The notes under the pieces are model-generated. The model did no database searches, was not told where the DNA came from, and was given only the letters and a program-made list of their open reading frames with translations. Of a DNA stretch of 64,000 nt, positions 53,154 through 61,045 are shown in pieces; the first letter of the stretch is position 1, and each line of letters opens with the position of its first letter. Both the position numbers and the translations under genes were made by a program. Source of the stretch: CAYOPZ01 sp964406005 (GTDB lineage Bacteria; Bacteroidota; Bacteroidia; Bacteroidales; SM23-62); the NCBI GenBank assembly GCA_964406005.1, contig CAYOPZ010000005.1, positions 48,169 to 112,168 on the forward strand, in the 5' to 3' direction.

Positions 53154-54296
53154 ATGAAAAAAAGCATTATAATCCTTGCCCTTTCCGGCTGCATGATCCC
53201 AACCCCGGAGGGCAGTGCCCGGGAGCCGGGGATCAGGGGACAGGCCATAGGCTGGGGTCTCGCCGGCAGGATGGACGCCTGGAGGGGGCAGGCGGGATTG
53301 CGCTACATCCCCGGATGGACGTTCGGCTCACCCCTTAATGAAAAATATGACTTCGAAGCGAAGCTTTCCCTGAATGCATTCGGATCGGGATCGTACTGGT
53401 CTGCAGACAGCATCGTCTGGGACGGCAGGATCAAACCCTACAGGGTATGGATGAAGGTTTCGGGCGACCGGTACGAGCTTCGCGCCGGGCTCCAGAAGAT
53501 CAATTTCGGGTCTGCCGCCATGCTTCGTCCGCTGATGTGGTTCGACCGCATAGATCCCCGCGACCCCCTGCAGCTGACCGACGGGGTATATGCCCTGCTG
53601 GGAAGAGTTTACTTCCTGAACAATGCGAACGTCTGGATATGGGCACTGTACGGCAACGACAGGCTGAAGGGATGGGAGAGGGTTCCCTCCGTAAAGACCC
53701 GGCCCGAATTCGGGGGTCGGATACAGGTACCGGTCGCCCGCGGAGAGCTCGGAACAACCTTTCACTACAGGATGGCCGATGCCGGCAGGGTTTACAGCAT
53801 ACCTCCCGGCGAACAGATGCATGTCAGGGAAAAACGCCTGGCCCTCGACGGAAAATTCGACATCGGGCCGGGACTCTGGTTCGAAGCGGTGCTGATCCAC
53901 CAGGAGATACACCTCCCGGAACGCACCTGGCAGCGGATGTTCAATGCGGGGATGGATTATACCTTCCCACTGGGGAACGGATTGAACGTAACTGCAGAAA
54001 CTGTGACCTTCGGGTCTTCCGGGAGTCCTTTGACCGGCGGGGAAAACATTGTTTTCTCAGCCCTGTCTTTCAATTATTCCCTTTCCATCGTCGGCAGCCT
54101 GAGCGGGATCCTTTTTTATGACTGGGAAAACAATAATATCTATAACTTTATTAACTGGTCCCTGTCGTTCGACAGGTGGAGCTTTTACATTATGGGATTC
54201 ATGAATCCGTCTCAGTTTGACATTTACAACAGCATGGAAGGAGCCAGCCTGTACGGAGGCAAGGGATTGCAATTTATGGCAGTATACAATCACTAA
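53154..54296 (+). CDS. Exported protein, probable outer membrane beta-barrel
   Basis: A 380-residue protein with a signal peptide (about 1-22). The rest shows alternating hydrophobic and aromatic strands with many Gly and Trp residues (YELRAGLQKINFGSAAMLR, AGLRYIPGWTFG), as in outer membrane barrels. I do not recognise a named family. It follows the TetR gene by 14 bases, and its stop codon lies in the left arm of the inverted repeat at 54291-54361. As the outer membrane member of an ABC/FtsX cluster, it could accept the exported substrate; that is inference. Confidence 0.75.
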   Translation: MKKSIIILALSGCMIPTPEGSAREPGIRGQAIGWGLAGRMDAWRGQAGLRYIPGWTFGSPLNEKYDFEAKLSLNAFGSGSYWSADSIVWDGRIKPYRVWMKVSGDRYELRAGLQKINFGSAAMLRPLMWFDRIDPRDPLQLTDGVYALLGRVYFLNNANVWIWALYGNDRLKGWERVPSVKTRPEFGGRIQVPVARGELGTTFHYRMADAGRVYSIPPGEQMHVREKRLALDGKFDIGPGLWFEAVLIHQEIHLPERTWQRMFNAGMDYTFPLGNGLNVTAETVTFGSSGSPLTGGENIVFSALSFNYSLSIVGSLSGILFYDWENNNIYNFINWSLSFDRWSFYIMGFMNPSQFDIYNSMEGASLYGGKGLQFMAVYNH

Positions 54297-54361
54297 ATAA
54301 GAAATAAGCCGCCTTTGAATGTTGCGTAGCAATATTTGCAGCGGCGCTTTCTTATTTAGTG
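54291..54361. repeat. 71-base inverted repeat between the barrel gene and the ABC genes
   Basis: CACTAAATAAGAAA (54291-54304) is the perfect inverse of TTTCTTATTTAGTG (54348-54361). Inside lie GCCGC/GCGGC and a third hairpin ATGTTGC-gta-GCAATAT. No T-run follows. The left arm includes the stop codon of the upstream gene. It may be a palindromic mobile repeat or an mRNA processing element. Confidence 0.7.
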
Positions 54362-54383
54362 ATTTAATAACAATAACTTGATT

Positions 54384-55085
54384 ATGATGGAAAACAACGA
54401 GATCGTACAAATCAAGGGGCTCGTAAAGCGGTTCCCCATCGGGGGAAGCCATTTCACCGCCCTGGACGGGATCGACCTGGCCTTCGGTACAGGCGAGTTT
54501 ACGGGCATCGTCGGACCCAGCGGGTCGGGCAAGACAACCCTGCTGAACATCATCGGATCGCTCGATGTACCCAGTGAGGGAAGTGCAACGGTGATCGGGC
54601 GGAAGGTGAGCAGCCTGTCGCAGAAGGAAGCCGCCAAGCTGCGCAAGCAGCACCTCGGCTTTATCTTTCAGACCTACAACCTGTTGCCGGTCTATACTGT
54701 CTTCGAGAATGTGGAATTCCCGCTGCTCCTGCTCAATATGTCGGCCGGCGAAAGGAAGCGGGCCGTCACGGACGCCCTGGAGTGGGTCGGGCTTACCGAC
54801 AAGGTCAGGTCGCGTCCGGCACAGCTTTCCGGCGGAGAATGCCAGCGGGTGGCCATCGCCAGGGCCATGGTAAAAAAACCGGAACTGGTTCTGGCCGACG
54901 AGCCCACCGCCAACCTCGATGCAAAAAATTCCCACCACATCCTGCAGACCATGGAGAACCTCAACCGGGAACTCAAGACCACCTTCATCTTCGCCACCCA
55001 CGATGAAAAGGTGATCCGCTACCTGAAACGGCAGATCACCCTGGAGGACGGGAAGGTTGCAAAAGACGAAATAAAAAAGAAATAA
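54384..55085 (+). CDS. ABC transporter ATPase, LolD/MacB type
   Basis: A 233-residue nucleotide-binding protein starting at the ATG at 54384; a TTG two codons upstream is less likely. Walker A is GPSGSGKTT (44-52), signature LSGGECQRVAIARAM, Walker B LVLADEPT and the switch His in FATHDEK. It is of the LolD/MacB kind, with separate FtsX-type permeases. Two different permease genes follow (first gap 4 bases), so the complex is likely a LolCDE-like heterodimer. Confidence 0.93.
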   Translation: MMENNEIVQIKGLVKRFPIGGSHFTALDGIDLAFGTGEFTGIVGPSGSGKTTLLNIIGSLDVPSEGSATVIGRKVSSLSQKEAAKLRKQHLGFIFQTYNLLPVYTVFENVEFPLLLLNMSAGERKRAVTDALEWVGLTDKVRSRPAQLSGGECQRVAIARAMVKKPELVLADEPTANLDAKNSHHILQTMENLNRELKTTFIFATHDEKVIRYLKRQITLEDGKVAKDEIKKK

Positions 55086-55089
55086 AATC

Positions 55090-56262
55090 ATGACATCAAT
55101 AAAACTCGCATTGCGAAATCTCATCGGGGCAGGTCTGAGGACCTGGCTGAGCGTATTTGTGCTTGCCTTAATCCTGATCCTGATCATCTGGCAATACGCG
55201 GTCATCGACGGTTGGAACAGGATGGCCGTAAGGGACATGATCGCATGGGAAATAGGAGGGGGCCAGATCTGGTCGGAAAATTACGATCCTTTTGATCCCT
55301 TTACCCTTGAGGAAAGCCACAGGGCCATACCCCCTGCCTTTGAGGAGGAGATTGAAAAAGGGAATATGGCTCCCATCCTTGTGACGCAGGCTTCCATCTA
55401 TCCGGAAGGAAGGATCATGAGTGTCCTGCTGAAGGGAATTGACCCCGGCCAGCAGGTATCCATGCTGCCGACAGACAAGCTGCTGAGTGAAGGAGACAAT
55501 ATACCGGCCATTATCGGGACGGCCATGGCCAGGGATTCAAAGCTGACGACGGGGGATTATGCCACGGTTCGCTGGCGGGATGTGGACGGAACGTTCGATG
55601 CCACCGAACTGTTCATCGCAGACGTGTTTAAAACCACTGTGCCGGCCGTGGATAACGGACAGATATGGATCCCGATTGAAGCCCTGCAGGAAATGACCCA
55701 GATGCCGGGGGAAGCCACGCTGCTTGTACTGGACCAGGATTATACCACGACGATCGAAGAAGACGGATGGATACTGAGGGATCATGACTATCTGCTTCAG
55801 GATATGAACGATATGATCAGAATGAAAAAAATCGGCGGATCGGTGTTTTATATCATACTGATGCTCCTTGCCATGCTTGCCATATTCGACACGCAGGTGC
55901 TTTCGATCTTCAGGAGGCAGAAGGAAATAGGCACATATATGGCAATGGGCATGACACGCGGACAGGTCATAAGGCTGTTCACCGTGGAAGGCGCCATGCA
56001 TGCCGTTTTGGCAGCCATCCTGGGTGCCCTGCCGGGGATACCCTTTTTATACTGGATGGCCAGAACAGGATATTCCCTGCCGGCGGGTTCGGATACAATG
56101 GGCCTGCCCATTGCCGAGAAAATCTATCCGGCCTACAGCATAGGGCTGATCCTCTCTGTCATGCTGCTTGTCATTATTACCACGACCGTGGTCAGTTATC
56201 TGCCCTCGCGAAAGATATCCAAAATGAATCCGACCGAAGCCATTAAAGGAAAACTGCAATGA
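55090..56262 (+). CDS. FtsX/LolC-like permease, first of two
   Basis: A 390-residue permease. An N-terminal helix (about 16-38, TWLSVFVLALILILIIW) is followed by a periplasmic domain (about 40-255). Three C-terminal helices follow (about 258-280, 305-330, 350-375). The cytoplasmic turn has FRRQKEIGTYMAMGMTRGQV. It differs from the MacB-like permease at 27574-28797. Its stop overlaps the start of the next permease gene by four bases (ATGA), so the two are coupled. They probably form a heterodimer as in LolCE. Confidence 0.9.
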   Translation: MTSIKLALRNLIGAGLRTWLSVFVLALILILIIWQYAVIDGWNRMAVRDMIAWEIGGGQIWSENYDPFDPFTLEESHRAIPPAFEEEIEKGNMAPILVTQASIYPEGRIMSVLLKGIDPGQQVSMLPTDKLLSEGDNIPAIIGTAMARDSKLTTGDYATVRWRDVDGTFDATELFIADVFKTTVPAVDNGQIWIPIEALQEMTQMPGEATLLVLDQDYTTTIEEDGWILRDHDYLLQDMNDMIRMKKIGGSVFYIILMLLAMLAIFDTQVLSIFRRQKEIGTYMAMGMTRGQVIRLFTVEGAMHAVLAAILGALPGIPFLYWMARTGYSLPAGSDTMGLPIAEKIYPAYSIGLILSVMLLVIITTTVVSYLPSRKISKMNPTEAIKGKLQ

Positions 56263-57536
56263 TACAATTTCTGTTCAAAGGATTATTGAGAGACCGGCAG
56301 AGAAGTCTCCTGCCTGCCATTGTTGTGGCGGCAGGTGTCATGCTTACGGTCTTTCTGGTTTGTTACCTTACCGGGATCATGGGGGATTTTGCCGATTTCA
56401 GCGCCAGGTTTTCCAGCGGCCATGTAAAGATCATGTCCCGCGCCTATGCTGAAAACCTGAGCCAGAAACCCGTTGACCTGGCATTGACAAACGTTGATGA
56501 ACTGCTGGAACAGGTTGAAAAGGATTATCCGGATATGGAATGGGTGCTCCGGACACAATTCGGGGGATTGCTGGATGTGCCTGATGAAAACGGGGAAACC
56601 CGATCCCAGGGTCCCACCATGGCCATTGCCGCGGACCTGCTTACTCCGGGCAGCAGGGAACCCGGGCGCCTGAACCTTGACAACATCCTGGTAAGGGGCG
56701 GCCTGCCGGACAGCCCGGGAGAAATCCTGATCGGCGATGAATTTGCCCGGAATCTCGACGTCGTCCCCGGCGATCAGGTCACGCTGATGGGGTCAACCAT
56801 GTACGGAAGCATGAGTATCTATAATTTCACGATTGCCGGGACCATCAGGTTCGGAGTGTCCGTCATGGACAAAGGGGCAATCATCGTGGATATCTCGGAT
56901 GCCCGGGCGGCCCTTGACATGCAGGATGCAGCGGGCGAGATCCTCGGATACCTGCCGGGCGGCCACTATTCAGGGGAAGAGGCGGATGCGGTATGTGCCA
57001 GCTTCAACGACAGGTACTCCGATCCGGGGGATGAGTATTCACCCGTTATGCTGAAACTTTCCGAGCAGGATGAGTTCCTGGGAGGTTACCTTGAAATGGT
57101 GGATTCCCTGTCTTTCATTCTCGTACTCATTTTCGTGACCGCCATGTCCATTGTACTTTGGAATACCGGGCTCATAGGCGGTCTGCGGCGCTACGGGGAG
57201 GTCGGGGTAAGGCTTGCCATCGGTGAGGCAAAAGGACATATATATAAAAGCATGGTCTATGAGTCGGTTGCGGTCGGGGTGCTGGGTTCGGCCTTTGGCA
57301 CCATAATTGGATTGTTATTTGCATACTGGATGCAGGAGAAAGGAATAGATATCGGAAGCATGATGAAAGGGGCCACCATGATGATGCCGGGAGAATTTCA
57401 TGCCAGGATCGTGCCTCAGGCTTATTATATAGGCTTTATCCCGGGGCTTTTCTCATCCACGCTGGGGACCATGCTTTCCGGGATAGGCATCTACAAAAGA
57501 AAAACGGCCCAGTTGTTCAAGGAACTGGAAACTTAA
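56259..57536 (+). CDS. FtsX/LolC-like permease, second of two
   Basis: A 425-residue permease with the same plan: an N-terminal helix (about 14-36), a longer periplasmic domain (about 40-280), and C-terminal helices (about 283-305, 330-355, 388-410). The turn has LRRYGEVGVRLAIGEAKGHI. It is coupled to the preceding permease by an ATGA overlap. A LolA-like periplasmic protein gene follows after 9 bases. Together the genes look like a lipid or lipoprotein extraction unit of the inner membrane. Confidence 0.9.
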   Translation: MIQFLFKGLLRDRQRSLLPAIVVAAGVMLTVFLVCYLTGIMGDFADFSARFSSGHVKIMSRAYAENLSQKPVDLALTNVDELLEQVEKDYPDMEWVLRTQFGGLLDVPDENGETRSQGPTMAIAADLLTPGSREPGRLNLDNILVRGGLPDSPGEILIGDEFARNLDVVPGDQVTLMGSTMYGSMSIYNFTIAGTIRFGVSVMDKGAIIVDISDARAALDMQDAAGEILGYLPGGHYSGEEADAVCASFNDRYSDPGDEYSPVMLKLSEQDEFLGGYLEMVDSLSFILVLIFVTAMSIVLWNTGLIGGLRRYGEVGVRLAIGEAKGHIYKSMVYESVAVGVLGSAFGTIIGLLFAYWMQEKGIDIGSMMKGATMMMPGEFHARIVPQAYYIGFIPGLFSSTLGTMLSGIGIYKRKTAQLFKELET

Positions 57537-57545
57537 AAAACAGGA

Positions 57546-58283
57546 ATGGCCATGAAAAAGATAATCGTATTGCTGCTGCCATGCTTCGGCATGCTGAACG
57601 CCCAGTACCCCTCCGGGCAGGAGGTCATGGACCGCATAGACCGGAACATGTCTTCCGAGAACCGGATCGTTACCTCCAGAATGGTGATCCACAGCCCCAG
57701 GGCCTCACGCACCATCGAAGCCAAATCATGGTCGGTGGGCGACCGGAAGGCATTCACGGAATATCTTTCGCCCCCCAGGGAGCAGGGCACGAAAATGCTG
57801 AAGCTTGAGGACGCCCTGTGGATCTACTCCCCCTCCACCGACAGGACCATCCAGATCTCCGGGCATATGCTCAGGCAGTCCGTGATGGGCTCCGACCTGT
57901 CGTACGAGGACATGATGGACGATGCGAAAATGTCTGAAGAATACGATGCCGTCGTGATCGGCCAGGATACCCTCCGGGACCGTTCCTGCTGGATCGTTGA
58001 ACTGAATGCCCTGTCTTCGGATGTAGCCTACCAGGTCAGGAAGACATGGGTGGATTCGGAAAGGTACATCCCGCTGAGGGAAGAACTGTACGCCAAGAGC
58101 GGTAAACTGCTGAAGCGCTTCGAACTGTTTGACATCCAACGGATCGATAACCGCTGGTACCCCGGCAGGATGGTCTTCAAGGACATGCTGAAAAAAGGCG
58201 ACGGGACCGAATTCATCATAGAATCCATAGAATTCGACGCGGACATTCCCGAATACCTTTTTACAAAGGCCGCCCTGAGATAA
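57546..58283 (+). CDS. LolA-like outer membrane lipoprotein-sorting protein
   Basis: A 245-residue exported protein (signal about 1-20, ending MLNAQYPSG). The body matches the family of outer membrane lipoprotein-sorting proteins related to LolA: EVMDRIDRNMSSENRIVTSR, then SPPREQGTKMLKLEDALWIY and TWVDSERYIPLREELYAKSG. It probably carries a hydrophobic cargo through the periplasm from the FtsX-type complex just upstream. Gap to the permease is 9 bases. It is a separate paralog, not the housekeeping LolA. Confidence 0.9.
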   Translation: MAMKKIIVLLLPCFGMLNAQYPSGQEVMDRIDRNMSSENRIVTSRMVIHSPRASRTIEAKSWSVGDRKAFTEYLSPPREQGTKMLKLEDALWIYSPSTDRTIQISGHMLRQSVMGSDLSYEDMMDDAKMSEEYDAVVIGQDTLRDRSCWIVELNALSSDVAYQVRKTWVDSERYIPLREELYAKSGKLLKRFELFDIQRIDNRWYPGRMVFKDMLKKGDGTEFIIESIEFDADIPEYLFTKAALR

Positions 58284-58311
58284 AGACCGTTTCTCCCTTA
58301 TTCCGGAAGAA

Positions 58312-59013
58312 ATGAAGGACATAACGGACCATAGGGACATTGACAACATTTTTTTCAACGACGGTTACAGGCTTGCCGCCCGTATGCTCGGGGAAAATCC
58401 CCTGAAACAGGCCCTCATCGAAATTATGAAATCCGCCTATGCGTCCATTGACGGGCTCATTCGCTCTTTCCGGAGGAGATGCAGCAGGGAGGGGCTCAGG
58501 ATCGACTGCAGGAAAAACTGTTCCTGGTGCTGTTCCCAGGCGGTCCTTGTATCCACCCATGAAGTGCTGTACATATTCTCATGGATGGAAAACGGGCTCG
58601 GCCCGGGGCAAAAGGCGGCGATCAGGGAAAAGGCCCTGAAAAAGGACCGCCTGACCCGTGGCATGGAAGCCGGGGAGTTCCTCCGTTTCATGCATCCCTG
58701 CCCCTTCCTGGAAAACAAGAGCTGCCTGATCTATCCCGCAAGGCCCATGGCCTGCAGGATCTTCCTTTCCATGGATGCGGGGAGCTGCAGGCGCCAGTAT
58801 GAAAACCCCGGCGGGCAGGAAAACCCCTCGCTGTATGAATTTCCCCTCCGGGCAGGGCGCCTGCTCAACGAAGGCATCCGGAGCGCACTGGCACAGAAAA
58901 GGCTTCACGTATCGGAATGGCTGATGGAATCTTTCCTCTGCAAAGCGTTTGCAGACAGGCAGGTTTTCCGGAAATGGCTCGGGGGCGAAGACCCGTTCCG
59001 GGAATCATTTTAA
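58312..59013 (+). CDS. YkgJ-family cysteine-cluster protein
   Basis: A 233-residue cytoplasmic protein with the cysteine pattern CRKNCSWCCSQA (about 61-71), then HPCPFLENKSCLIYPARPMA with the next Cys (about 126-146), and a late Cys in DAGSCRRQ. This is the zinc- or iron-cluster-type YkgJ family of unknown function. It starts 28 bases after the LolA-like gene and may belong to the same transcript. Its end overlaps the convergent DUF1295 gene by nine bases. No specific role can be given. Confidence 0.85.
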   Translation: MKDITDHRDIDNIFFNDGYRLAARMLGENPLKQALIEIMKSAYASIDGLIRSFRRRCSREGLRIDCRKNCSWCCSQAVLVSTHEVLYIFSWMENGLGPGQKAAIREKALKKDRLTRGMEAGEFLRFMHPCPFLENKSCLIYPARPMACRIFLSMDAGSCRRQYENPGGQENPSLYEFPLRAGRLLNEGIRSALAQKRLHVSEWLMESFLCKAFADRQVFRKWLGGEDPFRESF

Positions 59014-59898
59014 GCGGATTTCCGATCCGGGCAGCCTCCTGCGGGGCATCCGGGGAACCAGGGCGGAAGTCCGTTTCATGTAATCCCTGTACCCCGTTTT
59101 CCTCCTCAGCATGCGCTTGTCGATCATGGGTATGCTGACGGCATGGAACATCAGGATCACGATGACCGGGCCGGGAAGGATCCACCAGTATACTTCCGGC
59201 GTCCCGGTCGAGAACAGGAACAGGCCTGTCCAGAAAAGCACCTCCCCGAAATAATTGGGGTGACGGCTGTATTTCCAGAGGCCCGTGCATAAAAAATCGC
59301 ATTTGCTTTTGTCGCATATATACCTCCGGAGCTGCAGATCGGCAACCCCCTCGATCACAACAGCCGAAAGGGTGACGGCAGCCGCGATCCATTCCATCAC
59401 CCCCATTCTTCCGTCGCCCAGGACCAGTGCGGGGTAAACGGAAAGGCAGGCCAGCAGCACCACCACCGCCGGGAAAAGATGTGTTCCGAAAAGGCTCACC
59501 GCCCAGTAATGTTTCCGGTACTTGAACCTCAGGGCAGTATAGCGCCAGTCCTCGTCCCCGATCCCGCCCCAGCGGACCAGGCAGTTCACGGTGAGCCGGA
59601 GGGACCACAGCAGCACCAGCGAGAGGACGATCCATTGAAGCAGTGTAAAATCGAATGATTGCTGCGACGCCCAGTAGAAAACAATGACCGGGGGAGCCAG
59701 GGACCAGTACGGGTCATAGAGGCTTGAATTGTTGAACCCCAGGCTGAACAGGAATACGGTGACCGCCGCCAGGACATCCAGCACCAGGACAACAACGACC
59801 GGATGGAATACGGAAACGGCATCGTATACCAGCCAGACCATGAGCCCCGCAGTCAGGTATGTGACCAGGCAGACGGTCAGCCCGGCACGTTTCCTCAT
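59005..59898 (-). CDS. DUF1295 membrane protein, steroid 5-alpha-reductase-like fold
   Basis: A 297-residue protein with about seven membrane helices. Diagnostic blocks are the RWGGIGDEDWRYTALRFKYR loop (shown here as one short run) and the C-terminal KYSRHPNYFGEVLFWTGLFL. The start is the ATG at 59898; a GTG at 59922 would add 8 residues. The family reduces or modifies unsaturated lipids in some members, but no substrate is proven for this group. It converges on the Cys-cluster gene with a nine-base overlap, and its function may or may not be linked to the lipid-transport cluster. Confidence 0.88.
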   Translation of the reverse strand: MRKRAGLTVCLVTYLTAGLMVWLVYDAVSVFHPVVVVLVLDVLAAVTVFLFSLGFNNSSLYDPYWSLAPPVIVFYWASQQSFDFTLLQWIVLSLVLLWSLRLTVNCLVRWGGIGDEDWRYTALRFKYRKHYWAVSLFGTHLFPAVVVLLACLSVYPALVLGDGRMGVMEWIAAAVTLSAVVIEGVADLQLRRYICDKSKCDFLCTGLWKYSRHPNYFGEVLFWTGLFLFSTGTPEVYWWILPGPVIVILMFHAVSIPMIDKRMLRRKTGYRDYMKRTSALVPRMPRRRLPGSEIRLK

Positions 59899-59974
59899 TA
59901 CAGCCGATTTATCCTCTTCCACCCCTGAAACGATTAAGTTCCGGCAAAATACCCAATTTTTTGATAAATGCCGT

Positions 59975-60973
59975 TCATCTCCGGGGCCGGGATCCGTCCA
60001 TGATCATGGTAACAGCGACCTGCTGGGAATAATCGACCTGGCTTTCCGCCAAATGAAAACCCACATCGAACCTGATCCTGACAGGCCCGGTGCGCAGGGG
60101 CTCGAAAAAGACATCCAGCCTGGCGTAATTCCGCAGGCGGTAAAAGGGGTCCCCGTACAGGAATACATGCCCCTCCCCCGCATAATACAAACCCGAAAGC
60201 CCTACGCCCCTGTGCACGACACTGAACCGGCCCAGAAATCCTGCCGGTATACGGAAGCCTTCATCAACGCTTCTGATCCGGTCGACAGAGACCAGCGCCC
60301 CGGCGCTCAGCAGGAGGCTGTCAGCAAAAACCATGTCGGACAGGTCCGCGCCCAGGCTTACATCGAAGCCCCCGTTGTCGCGCAGGTGCTCCCCGGGCAC
60401 GGGCACGGCGGGACCGGCCATGTGCCCCATCATGAAATGATGCGAGAGGGAAAGGAATTTCCACACCGCTTTCCCGCTGAATCCGAAAATAAACCGTTCC
60501 GGCGCCGTATCCGTCTGCCTCGACGTCCAGTCGATAAAAGCATTCTCCTCTCCCCAGCTCCAGGCACAGGCAAGCAGGGCCCCTTCTATATTCGGCCGGT
60601 AGTATCGGAGGGTGTCGGACAGGAGGGCCAGGGGGTAATCCAGCAGGTCCCGCCCCGGGAAGGCGCCGAAATACATTTTCAGCTTCCCGTTGTCATACCC
60701 GTAATAAAGTACAGGTGCGGGTTTGCTGGCATCGATGTAATGACCGAATTCATACAGGTAATCTATGCCTGCATGGAAGCGGTGCACCCCGGCAAGGCTT
60801 GCTCCCGCCTCGAGCCGAAGGCGGGAACCGAAAATGGTTTGGGGATCGTCGATGCTGAAATATTCCCGGTTGTCGAGAAAGCCGTCGAAGCCGGCCAGCC
60901 ATTCCAATTCCTGGGCCCCGGCACCAAGGGATAACGACAGGAATATGACCGCCGGTATAAAAGATTTTCGCAT
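59975..60973 (-). CDS. Exported hypothetical protein, probable outer membrane protein
   Basis: A 332-residue protein with a signal peptide (MRKSFIPAVIFLSLSLGAGAQ) from the ATG at 60973; a TTG five codons upstream is less likely. The mature part has many alternating strand-like stretches (VLYYGYDNGKLKMYFGAF, RIRFDVGFHLAESQVDYSQQ) and ends in a basic tail (DGSRPRR). The barrel guess comes from composition. It diverges from the glycosyltransferase gene with 72 bases between starts. I do not recognise a family. Confidence 0.7.
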   Translation of the reverse strand: MRKSFIPAVIFLSLSLGAGAQELEWLAGFDGFLDNREYFSIDDPQTIFGSRLRLEAGASLAGVHRFHAGIDYLYEFGHYIDASKPAPVLYYGYDNGKLKMYFGAFPGRDLLDYPLALLSDTLRYYRPNIEGALLACAWSWGEENAFIDWTSRQTDTAPERFIFGFSGKAVWKFLSLSHHFMMGHMAGPAVPVPGEHLRDNGGFDVSLGADLSDMVFADSLLLSAGALVSVDRIRSVDEGFRIPAGFLGRFSVVHRGVGLSGLYYAGEGHVFLYGDPFYRLRNYARLDVFFEPLRTGPVRIRFDVGFHLAESQVDYSQQVAVTMIMDGSRPRR

Positions 60974-61045
60974 GAAAGAATCCTGCAACGTTCTATTGTT
61001 CTATTTTTGTCTACGGCCGGTTCCTTTCCGGCAACCTGTAAAAAT

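Noticed and set aside
48276..55238. Long minus-strand frames at 48276-49199, 50827-51981 and 54057-55238
   Set aside because: They are shadows of the mutase, PabB and ABC genes, with no signal peptide, domain or suitable spacing.
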